A stretch of 7,702 bases of DNA from Candidatus Aminicenantota bacterium (lineage in GTDB: Bacteria > Acidobacteriota > Aminicenantia > UBA2199). The notes under the pieces are model-generated. The model ran no database searches. It was not told where the DNA came from and was given only the letters and a program-made list of their open reading frames with translations. The translations under genes and the position numbers were made by a program. The stretch covers positions 6,594,091-6,601,792 of the forward strand of contig CP070627.1 of the NCBI GenBank assembly GCA_020355945.1, written 5' to 3'. Shown here piece after piece: positions 1-5,018 of this stretch. Numbering within the stretch: position 1 is the stretch's first letter; each line of letters begins with the position of its first letter.

Positions 1-1
1 T

Positions 2-523
2 GGGTGGCAGGCTGTGATGGGGCGATACAAAGAGGCGCGACAAACCTACTTCGAAGTGATCAGCCATGATCATGAACTCTGGCAGCCGGTTAATCCGGTT
101 AATATTGGGGCAGCCCTGAAAGCCGGGCACATGGATTGGGTAGTGGAGATCGCTTCGAATATTGGTTGGCCCACGGCGGAGGCGGCGGCTATTTTTGCCG
201 GTCTGGCCATTGCGCTGGAAAGGCCAGTTCCCTGTTGGATTGAAGGCGCTTTACATGCCATCGACAATATCGTGGAGGGCTACAATAGTGTTCGAACCAT
301 CTGTCATCGTATGATCATCAGAAAGATAACCGCTGAACCACACCAATTAGAAGCTGCTCTCAAATACTGGTTAAGCGCCCTGGAACATAATCGCAAGCGT
401 GACAGCGGTGAAACCTGGGCCGTGATTGCAGCGGCCCTGCCGCTTTTTTATGAACAGTTCGGACGCTCTTTTACCGGTTCATTATGGTTGGAACTGGCAA
501 AAGCCCACCAACTCTTATCTTGA
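2..523 (+). CDS. C-terminal part of a helical, possibly TPR-like protein
   Basis: The reading frame is open to the left edge of the window, so the gene very probably starts upstream. A GTG at 14 and an ATG at 17 are in frame but no ribosome binding site can be seen before them. The visible part, about 173 residues, is rich in Ala, Leu, Glu and Trp and reads as successive amphipathic helices. The opening stretch (MGRYKEARQTYFEVI) resembles one helix of a tetratricopeptide repeat, and the end (WLELAKAHQLLS) resembles another. No catalytic motif, signal peptide or membrane segment is visible. A helical repeat domain at the C-terminus would suit a protein-interaction role, for example in a larger ATPase or signalling protein, but that is inference. 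I do not recognise the family. Confidence 0.7.
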   Translation, partial: GWQAVMGRYKEARQTYFEVISHDHELWQPVNPVNIGAALKAGHMDWVVEIASNIGWPTAEAAAIFAGLAIALERPVPCWIEGALHAIDNIVEGYNSVRTICHRMIIRKITAEPHQLEAALKYWLSALEHNRKRDSGETWAVIAAALPLFYEQFGRSFTGSLWLELAKAHQLLS

Positions 524-556
524 CTGGCTTCTTTTTTTCAAAATCTTCAAAAAAAT

Positions 557-596
557 GACTTTTTTTATTGAGTTTGATTTATATTTCTTATAAAAT
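557..596 (+). promoter_or_regulatory. Promoter with shared upstream motif, before the membrane protein gene
   Basis: A -35-like TTGAGT (568-573) and a -10-like TAAAAT (591-596) are separated by 17 bases. The -35 box is entered by GACTTTTTTTATTG (557-570), which differs by one base from GACTATTTTTATTG in front of the protease gene and starts the same distance (34 bases) before the -10. The motif lies inside an A7-TGAC-T7 palindrome (550-566 region). Transcription would start near 603, ahead of the gene at 706. Confidence 0.5.
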
Positions 597-705
597 GGAA
601 GGTGGTATTGGTGCACTATACATGAGTTTTTAGGTGAATTTATGAAAGAAAACGAAGAGTGGAGGTGATTTTTAATCCCTCCTCAAAGAAATGTAGAAGC
701 GATAA

Positions 706-1218
706 TTGGAATTGAAACCTGGAAATCTTAATGTTAACAAGCGGCTGCAAGTAATTTTTGCTCTGATGGGTGGTATGGCCCTCTTTTTTTCCTGGCAGTC
801 CTGGAAAGATATCCCCCATCTTTTTTATGATATTCCCACCGGCTTTGCGATGAGCGCTTATATTGGTCAGATTGTACTTGAATACAGGAGAAATAAGCGG
901 GAAGTGCATTGGTGGGCCCGGGTTTTATTGTTATTGCCCATGGCTATTATAACAATCGGCCGCGTGTTTTTTAATTGGAATATATCGGGGCATTTAACCG
1001 ATATGCTGGCCGCTGCAATGATTCAAACAGCAGATGAGCGTTTACATATGTTAGAGAAAATCTTCTACTGGCTGCCGCTCCCAATCATCCTGTATGTTCG
1101 CTGGTTCATCTTCGATATCGGGGGTCATGGGGAGACTTTCAATGCCCTGATGGCAGGATTTTCAATATTTTTGTGCTATTGGCTTATCCGCAGAATCTTT
1201 GAAAGGAATAGCGGGTAA
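706..1218 (+). CDS. Small multi-pass membrane protein of unknown function
   Basis: This 170-residue protein is strongly hydrophobic. Likely membrane segments lie at about residues 15-31, 40-58, 69-89, 118-138 and 146-164, separated by Arg/Lys-rich loops such as EYRRNKREVHWWAR. A short SGHLTDM motif near residues 94-100 faintly recalls the SGH of PAP2 phosphatases, but the other PAP2 motifs are absent, so I give it no weight. The start is uncertain. A stop (703-705) directly precedes the TTG at 706, no ATG lies nearby, and the best ribosome-binding sequence (GGAGGTGA at 661-668) is too far upstream. Later starts at the Met codons 21 and 24 would remove half of the first membrane segment. It stands convergent with the membrane protein at 1221-1496, two bases between the stop codons. 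Function unknown. Confidence 0.7.
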   Translation: MELKPGNLNVNKRLQVIFALMGGMALFFSWQSWKDIPHLFYDIPTGFAMSAYIGQIVLEYRRNKREVHWWARVLLLLPMAIITIGRVFFNWNISGHLTDMLAAAMIQTADERLHMLEKIFYWLPLPIILYVRWFIFDIGGHGETFNALMAGFSIFLCYWLIRRIFERNSG

Positions 1219-1220
1219 TT

Positions 1221-1496
1221 CTATCTTTTATAGACTTCCTTTTGCAGGTAGGTAAAGGCTGAAGCGTACCAGATCATTGACCAGGCCATTAATGCCAACA
1301 CCAATAGATTTCTAAGTATGAAAACTTGCCAGGGGTTTAATCCTTTAGCCCCTACTGTGAAAATTACCCAGGATATACTGACAAGCACGATTATGAGGGA
1401 CACAGTCACTTTGCCTCCGGCGGCCAGGGGGGCGCTTTTATCATGGTCATCATTTTCATCAGCGGTCATCAGCGGTCTATCTTCGTGTCCCTTCAT
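1221..1496 (-). CDS. Small two-pass membrane protein with embedded GC-rich repeat
   Basis: The 91-residue product has a short acidic, His- and Asp-rich N-terminus (residues 11-19) and then KSAPLAAGGK (20-29), which is encoded entirely by the 29-base repeat also found at 7381-7409. Two clear hydrophobic segments follow (about 31-50 and 58-82) and a basic tail (KEVYKR). The two good membrane helices argue that it is a real gene rather than a shadow. An in-frame TGA lies two codons before the ATG, so the 1496 start is the longest possible; the Met at residue 10 (codon 1469-1467) is the alternative. Neither has a convincing ribosome binding site. The repeat sits between the acidic head and the first helix, where extra residues would be tolerated. 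I do not recognise the family. Confidence 0.5.
   Translation of the reverse strand: MKGHEDRPLMTADENDDHDKSAPLAAGGKVTVSLIIVLVSISWVIFTVGAKGLNPWQVFILRNLLVLALMAWSMIWYASAFTYLQKEVYKR
1411..1439 (-). repeat. 29-base GC-rich repeat, copy 1, inside a coding region
   Basis: Read on the minus strand this stretch is identical over 29 bases to 7381-7409 on the plus strand. It starts with AAAAGCGCCCCCC and ends with CCGCCGGAGGCAA, and its GC-rich core is much richer in G and C than its surroundings. The core is an imperfect palindrome (GCCCCC against GGAGGC) able to fold into a small hairpin. Here it is in frame and adds KSAPLAAGGK to the membrane protein. This looks like a dispersed REP-like element. Confidence 0.85.
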
Positions 1497-1647
1497 GCTT
1501 CACTGTAACTTCGTGGCTAAAATTGGTAATGCAAGGGGCCAGGCACTGGAAAAATAAACAAAGGGACTCAAATTTGTTGACATTCTTTGTTATTTTTGCT
1601 AAAAATTATATCGAAAGGAAATGTTTTATGAAGCAAATAGATACAGA

Positions 1648-1688
1648 GACTATTTTTATTGCTCGTAAATCACGGGTTCAGTTATAAT
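1648..1688 (+). promoter_or_regulatory. Promoter of the trypsin-like protease gene with shared motif
   Basis: A consensus -10 box TATAAT (1683-1688) is preceded by TTGCTC (1659-1664) with an 18-base spacer. GACTATTTTTATTG (1648-1661) runs into the -35 box and starts 35 bases before the -10, as at the promoters near 557 and 2878. Transcription would begin near 1695, giving a short 25-base leader that contains the strong ribosome binding site AGGAGGT. A weaker alternative promoter (TTGACA at 1577-1582, TAAAAA at 1600-1605) lies further upstream. Confidence 0.6.
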
Positions 1689-1719
1689 AACAGCAGATCG
1701 AAAGATAGGAGGTAAAAAA

Positions 1720-2793
1720 ATGGGATATCAAGAAAAATTTCCCTTTGAACTCCCTGTTGAAGAATTAGACAGGGAACTGATTGCCAGGGGTGCGCAAATC
1801 CCTGATGAGAAACGGTTTAAATTCGCAGACCGGGAAGGAACCCCTGAACGGGAAAAAATAATGAAACAAGTAAAGCAATTATACAAGGAAGCTGCTCTAT
1901 CTCCGAATAAAGAGCTTAGTCACATCAGTACAGAGGAATTGGTCAGAACACTTATATTTAAAACCCGGGAAATGGACAACGAGAGGGCCATATGGATTTT
2001 AGATGACCGGAAGGATATTTATGAGATTGACGATGAAGATATCAAAAGAAGTACCGATTGCGTTGTGGCTATTTGCATGAAAGACGATTTGATCGATAAG
2101 AAGAGGGGATTGTCTGCACTGAAGGTCAAGAATTACGGGAAAGTCTTTAACCTGTGTGACAGTGAACCCTACCGTGATCAACCCATATCCATCGGGGAAG
2201 TGTGCAGCGGTTTCCTGGTAAAAGACGATATAATCGCCACTGCAGGTCACTGTGCGAATGAAAATAATGTAAAAAATCTCCGTATTGTCTTTGGCTTTAA
2301 AATGTCGGATTACTGCACAGCGGTAACACAGGTGCCCAGGGAAAACATTTATGAAGGAGTAGAAATTATTCAAAGAGTTTACAGCGGTCTGGATAAGGAA
2401 CCGGATTGGGCACTGGTGAAGTTAGACCGTAAAGTTGAGGGACATGAACCGGCAAAGTTGTCCAGGAATGACATTTACCAGGGTTTACCTGTCTATGTCA
2501 TTGGCCACCCGGCCGGGCTGCCGTTGAAAGTTGCACCAGGGGCACACGTATGTGATATCAGTGATTCCTGTTTTGTGGCCGACTTAGATATTTACAGCGG
2601 CAACAGTGGTTCGCCTGTATTTTGCAGACAAACGCATGAAGTGATAGGAATTGTAGCGCGCGGCGATAATAGAGATTTCAGGTGGACAGGCAAGGGGTGG
2701 GTCTCTGTGATATACCCCAACTTCGAACTATTCTCCAAAGGCGCACAATGCACCAGGGTCTCAGAATTCATTGATATTATTGATAATTCATAA
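1720..2793 (+). CDS. Cytoplasmic trypsin-fold (S1-like) serine protease with unknown N-terminal region
   Basis: The C-terminal half (about residues 105-357) is a chymotrypsin-fold protease domain. His177 lies in TAGHC, Asp229 in DWALVKLDR and the nucleophile Ser296 in GNSGSP, so the triad is complete. The stretch IWILDDRKDIYEID (about 91-104) followed by STDCVVAI resembles the beginning of V8/glutamyl-endopeptidase-like domains. Several Cys residues (162, 178, 199, 278, 284, 302, 344) could be free or zinc-binding if the protein is cytoplasmic. The first 90 residues are charged and helical (FELPVEELDRELIARG, then a Lys/Glu-rich helix) and match nothing I know; there is no signal peptide or membrane anchor. 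AGGAGGT sits 7 bases before the ATG, so the start is secure. Intracellular proteases of this kind beside small unknown proteins occur in bacterial signalling or conflict loci, where they may process a partner. The substrate is unknown. Confidence 0.9.
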   Translation: MGYQEKFPFELPVEELDRELIARGAQIPDEKRFKFADREGTPEREKIMKQVKQLYKEAALSPNKELSHISTEELVRTLIFKTREMDNERAIWILDDRKDIYEIDDEDIKRSTDCVVAICMKDDLIDKKRGLSALKVKNYGKVFNLCDSEPYRDQPISIGEVCSGFLVKDDIIATAGHCANENNVKNLRIVFGFKMSDYCTAVTQVPRENIYEGVEIIQRVYSGLDKEPDWALVKLDRKVEGHEPAKLSRNDIYQGLPVYVIGHPAGLPLKVAPGAHVCDISDSCFVADLDIYSGNSGSPVFCRQTHEVIGIVARGDNRDFRWTGKGWVSVIYPNFELFSKGAQCTRVSEFIDIIDNS

Positions 2794-2856
2794 GCACCCC
2801 TCCACGATAAATATTAGATTTTTCCTGGAAACTTTTTTATATTAATGTAAATAAGA

Positions 2857-2917
2857 GACTATTTTGATCGTTTTTGGGACTATTTTGATTGCCTTTAGAC
2901 TATGATTTAAATATAAT
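2857..2917 (+). promoter_or_regulatory. Promoter with doubled 21-base-period operator, before the 3038 gene
   Basis: GACTATTTTGAT occurs at 2857-2868 and again at 2878-2889, 21 bases apart, and a degenerate third copy GACTATGAT follows at 2898-2906. The second copy continues as ATTGCCT, so that TTGCCT (2889-2894) serves as a -35 box, 17 bases before a consensus TATAAT (2912-2917). Transcription would start near 2924. Direct repeats two helical turns apart that overlap the -35 box are the usual layout for AraC-type activators, and such a protein is encoded at 4340-4747. The link between the two is inference. Confidence 0.55.
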
Positions 2918-2923
2918 CCCTAT

Positions 2924-2995
2924 AGATCGTTTGACATGTAACCAGTGGCAAGCTGCAAATTGCAGGTGAAACGATCGGTACCCTGGCTAAGGGTA
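2924..2995 (+). ncRNA. Candidate structured leader RNA of the 3038 gene
   Basis: Just after the predicted transcription start, GATCGTTT (2925-2932) pairs perfectly with AAACGATC (2969-2976). Inside this 8-base-pair closing stem lies CTGCAAATTGCAG (2953-2965), which can fold as CTGC/GCAG around AAATT. A second hairpin follows at once: TACCCT (2979-2984) and AGGGTA (2990-2995) around GGCTA. About 25 bases then lead to the ribosome binding site AGGAGGT. The compact closed domain at the 5' end of a 114-base leader resembles a riboswitch or protein-binding leader. I could not match it to a known class. Confidence 0.35.
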
Positions 2996-3037
2996 GTGAA
3001 TTTTAAGGAAATAAAAAAGAACAATAGGAGGTAAAAT

Positions 3038-3376
3038 ATGGCAGATCGAGCCGAGGTGTATGTTAGGAACGAATTAAAGAAGGATGTCAGTATCATCTGT
3101 AATGTCACTGTTGGTCGCAGTGATTCAGCCCCTGTTCCGGTTGCCCGTGGAGGTAAAGAGAGAATCCCTTTGCAAAGTCCGGAGGCATTCTTGATCATCC
3201 ATCCTCCCAAAGAGATGAAAATGGAAGATTGCTGGGTTAAGGTGAAATCAAAAGTTGATCTGACAGTGTTATGCTCAAGAACCAATTCCAACTGGACAAT
3301 TAAAATCGACCCCAATGTTTCGACCCCTGATGTCCCCACAACTGTGAATGTAACTGTCGGCAGTAATGGGCCGTAA
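3038..3376 (+). CDS. Small beta-rich protein of unknown function (112 residues)
   Basis: The gene has a strong ribosome binding site (AGGAGGT, 7 bases before the ATG), in the same context as that of the protease gene. The product alternates hydrophobic and polar residues through most of its length (EVYVRNEL, VSIICNVTVG, RIPLQSPEAFLIIHPP, CWVKVKSKVDLTVLC, WTIKIDPN), which suggests a small all-beta domain, perhaps a sandwich. A Pro/Thr/Val-rich tail (STPDVPTTVNVTVGSNGP) follows. The pentapeptide NVTVG occurs at residues 22-26 and again at 104-108. There is no signal peptide and no catalytic motif. It shares a loose pattern with the next gene (an N-[E/K]-L near the start, an [I/L]-P-L turn and a W-x-[I/L]-[K/R] strand near the end), so the two may be diverged paralogues. 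Transcription probably starts near 2924. Function unknown. Confidence 0.8.
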   Translation: MADRAEVYVRNELKKDVSIICNVTVGRSDSAPVPVARGGKERIPLQSPEAFLIIHPPKEMKMEDCWVKVKSKVDLTVLCSRTNSNWTIKIDPNVSTPDVPTTVNVTVGSNGP

Positions 3377-3417
3377 AACCTGGAAAAGGAGAAAGAGAGG
3401 AAGACCAACAAGAAGAG

Positions 3418-3488
3418 GGTTCCTTTAAACTAAAGAACCGTAGAAATCAGGCAAGGAGGCGAGATGGACAGGGCAGCGGAGATTGCCT
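3418..3488 (+). other. Two stem-loops in the spacer before the 3504 gene
   Basis: GGTT (3418-3421) plus CTTTA (3423-3427) pairs with TAAAG (3431-3435) plus AACC (3436-3439), leaving one bulged C and a three-base loop. Next, AGGCAA (3449-3454) pairs with TTGCCT (3483-3488), closing a purine-rich loop just before the ribosome binding site of the next gene. No T-run follows either stem, so they are not ordinary terminators. They may affect translation or RNA stability between the two small genes; this is a low-confidence structural reading. Confidence 0.3.
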
Positions 3489-3503
3489 AAAGGAAGTGAA
3501 CAA

Positions 3504-3908
3504 ATGGCGAAAGAAATTAATGTTATTATTGAAAACAAATTGAATATGGAAAAGAGGGATATGAATGTCTACCACCATTCTACCAGGAGTGCCCATATGA
3601 TCAGTCATGACAGCTCTATTACTCTTCCCCTTAGACCAGCCCTGGAAGGTGATTATCTACATATTTCCGTTGTTAGCGGGCCAGGTCATTTAACCAATAA
3701 GAGTGTGGTCAATCTACCGTCATGGGCTGATTTTGAATTTTCCTCCGTAGGAAATGTAGCTATTACTCACACAGGTAACCGAACATTATTGAAAATCCCC
3801 CCGGGTCCTTCGACATGGCAATTGAGAATGACCCGGTCAATCAACTCGTTCATCAACCGGTCATCGGATCGCGTAACCATTGGTGACGATCAACTGGAGT
3901 ACTCATGA
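3504..3908 (+). CDS. Second small beta-rich protein of unknown function (134 residues)
   Basis: I chose the ATG at 3504 because AAGGAAG lies 7 bases upstream; an in-frame TTG at 3483 would add seven residues but has no binding site and lies in a predicted stem. The protein opens MAKEINVIIENKLNMEK and continues with strand-like segments (SITLPLRP, YLHISVVSGPG, WADFEFSSV, NVAITHTGNRTLLKIPPG, TWQLRMT), giving a second all-beta domain. It is rich in Ser, Asn and His, has no Cys, no signal peptide and no membrane segment. Its organisation resembles the preceding gene, 127 bases upstream, which suggests a diverged duplicate or two subunits made together from the promoter near 2912. I see no enzymatic motif; a binding or scaffold role is conceivable but unsupported. 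Confidence 0.75.
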   Translation: MAKEINVIIENKLNMEKRDMNVYHHSTRSAHMISHDSSITLPLRPALEGDYLHISVVSGPGHLTNKSVVNLPSWADFEFSSVGNVAITHTGNRTLLKIPPGPSTWQLRMTRSINSFINRSSDRVTIGDDQLEYS

Positions 3909-4110
3909 AAAAAAAGAGTTTGATACCCGGTGATGATTTAACCCGGGTGTGGGTCTGTACGGTGTTTGCTGTGATCCCGGGAATCAAAAAGGGATGCATA
4001 TGAGGTGTAGGAATGGAGGGACCAGCTTATCGAACCTGGGGAGATATGTATAAAACTCCAGGAGGGTGTGCCTTGATTAAAGGACCATGAGAGCATGAGA
4101 AAATTAAGGA
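3909..4110 (+). other. Noncoding structured stretch, possible group II intron relic
   Basis: No convincing gene lies here. ACCCGG (3925-3930) pairs with CCGGGT (3943-3948), TCCCGGGA forms a palindrome at 3975-3982, and CCTGGGGAG (4035-4043) pairs with CTCCAGG (4056-4062) with a two-base bulge. The order GGAGGGACC, then CTGGGGAGATATGT, then GCCTTGATTAAAGGACC, then a GAGCATGAGA string resembles, from memory, the region just upstream of the reverse transcriptase gene in group II introns. No reverse transcriptase and no domain V follow, so it would be a truncated relic. The assignment rests on recollection and is weak. Confidence 0.3.
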
Positions 4111-4339
4111 GAGAAAAATGGAAAGGTATAAAGATGGAAAGGCAATAAAAGCTGCTCCCTTAGCTTCCTCTTCATTAAGGTGTATAAAAAGGGTAAAGAT
4201 GGAAAGGTTAAAAAATCCCCTCCCCTCGATTCTTATTTATGGAAAGGGGAAAAAGATGGAAGGAAGCCCAAATCCACCGCTCTTGCTGTCGCGAGGCGGT
4301 GGATTTGGGTGGGGGAGCTAAAGCAGTCGGAGACGCAAG
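4111..4339 (+). repeat. ATGGAAAGG-repeat stretch ending in a 14-base-pair hairpin
   Basis: ATGGAAAGG occurs at 4118-4126, 4134-4142, 4198-4206 and 4239-4247, with a shortened copy near 4256; the first three are embedded in AAA[A/G]ATGGAAAGG. CCCAAATCCACCGC (4267-4280) then pairs perfectly with 4296-4309 around a 15-base loop. There is no T-run after the stem. A 67-codon frame starts at 4118 with a good AAGGAG site, but its product is basic, low in complexity and built from these repeats, so I do not call it a gene. The hairpin ends 30 bases before the AraC-type gene. Confidence 0.5.
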
Positions 4340-4747
4340 ATGGTTAAAAATGTTTACGATCAAGTGGCAGCACATGTTATGAGTGTATCAGACGAAGAGT
4401 TTGCCAATCTTTCAGTGGCTGGATTGGCTTATTCATTTAAAATCAACCGGTATAAATTATCGCGGCAATTCAAGCGTCAAACCGACATGACATTAGAGGA
4501 ATTTTTATTCAAGGAGAAGATGGCCCGTGCTGCTTTCTTGTTGAAAACCTTTGACCAGATCACTGTAAAAGAGGTGTCGCAGAGGATCGGATTTTGCACT
4601 TGCGATTATTTTATACGGAAATTCAGACAGTATTATGGGGTTGCACCTGGCAGGTATAAGGAGTTCAAGATTAAAAAGGAAAATCCTTGTGCTCACTGTT
4701 ATTACAGATCCTTTGCCCTTAATAATGGCAGTGGGAATTATAAGTAG
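4340..4747 (+). CDS. AraC-type DNA-binding protein consisting of the HTH domain alone
   Basis: This 135-residue protein is a complete AraC-family DNA-binding domain with almost nothing else. The first helix-turn-helix spans about residues 24-48 (LSVAGLAYSFKINRYKLSRQFKR), the linker helix about 52-69 (LEEFLFKEKMARAAFLLK), and the second helix-turn-helix about 74-107. The second carries the family signature ending ITVKEVSQRIGF...YFIRKFRQYYGVAPGRYK. There is no ligand-binding domain; about 24 residues precede the domain and about 28 follow, including a CAHC at 117-120 after Cys86 and Cys88. GGAG lies 7 bases before the ATG. Proteins of this shape either act without a ligand or respond to a partner. 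The 21-base direct repeats at 2857-2889 are a natural candidate target (inference). Confidence 0.9.
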   Translation: MVKNVYDQVAAHVMSVSDEEFANLSVAGLAYSFKINRYKLSRQFKRQTDMTLEEFLFKEKMARAAFLLKTFDQITVKEVSQRIGFCTCDYFIRKFRQYYGVAPGRYKEFKIKKENPCAHCYYRSFALNNGSGNYK

Positions 4748-4754
4748 ACGGACG

Positions 4755-4815
4755 ACAGGCGGACAGGCGGACAGGCGGACAGGGACCAACCGTCACGCAC
4801 CGTCCCCACCGTTCC
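4755..4815 (+). repeat. ACAGGCGG tandem repeat followed by ACCGT repeats
   Basis: Eight bases after the stop codon of the AraC-type gene, ACAGGCGG is repeated three times head to tail (4755-4762, 4763-4770, 4771-4778) and a fourth, partial unit ACAGGG follows. ACCGTCACGC, ACCGTCCCC and ACCGTTCC come next (4789-4815), three imperfect copies of an ACCGT[C/T] unit. The sequence is far richer in G and C than the spacer that follows it. It is a simple or REP-like repeat; no function is evident. Confidence 0.7.
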
Positions 4816-4923
4816 TAAACCGGGAAAAATTTCAATTTTTATTTCTTTCAAATTGTTCAAATTACCGAACCTCCAGCGGATAAAAAAAATAAAGGCGGTA
4901 TTTCTGTTTTTTGAAGTTTTATA

Positions 4924-4952
4924 TTGACATATTGTTTTAAATTTGTTATAAT
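4924..4952 (+). promoter_or_regulatory. Full-consensus sigma-70-type promoter of the GIY-YIG-like gene
   Basis: TTGACA (4924-4929) and TATAAT (4947-4952) both match the consensus exactly and are separated by the optimal 17 bases, in a very AT-rich stretch. Transcription should start near 4959, about 60 bases before the ATG at 5019. The sequence leading into the -35 box (GAAGTTTTATATTG, from 4913) resembles the shared motif only weakly. An exact consensus suggests high constitutive activity unless a repressor acts. Confidence 0.8.
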
Positions 4953-5018
4953 TTCACTTTCCTTTTTTCGGTTAAAAATTTTTAAAAATTTTCCTGCATT
5001 GCAAGGCTAGAGGTAAAA

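Noticed and set aside
642..668. 8-residue frame MKENEEWR before the 706 gene
   Set aside because: Too short to judge, and the only support is a weak AGGTG upstream.
1318..1557. 79-codon plus-strand frame over the 1221-1496 gene
   Set aside because: It has no binding site, and the opposite strand encodes two clear membrane helices.
1628..1687. 19-residue frame with an AAGGA site before the protease gene
   Set aside because: It overlaps the likely -35 and -10 boxes of the protease promoter, so it would be outside the main transcript; a leader peptide from the upstream TTGACA promoter is possible but unsupported.
2931..2936. TTGACA as a second -35 box for the 3038 gene
   Set aside because: No acceptable -10 box lies 16-18 bases downstream, and it falls inside the folded leader.
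2920..3411. 163-codon open frame on the minus strand
   Set aside because: It is the antisense of the 3038 gene and its leader, has no ribosome binding site, and is low in complexity; the plus-strand gene has AGGAGGT and a promoter.
4118..4321. 67-codon frame with a good AAGGAG site
   Set aside because: The product is basic and built from ATGGAAAGG repeats and the hairpin sequence; no sign of a folded domain.
4755..4784. CRISPR array
   Set aside because: The eight-base units are contiguous, without spacers, and no cas gene is present.
4635..4883. 82-codon frame over the end of the AraC-type gene
   Set aside because: It reads the tandem repeat and the regulator gene in another frame.
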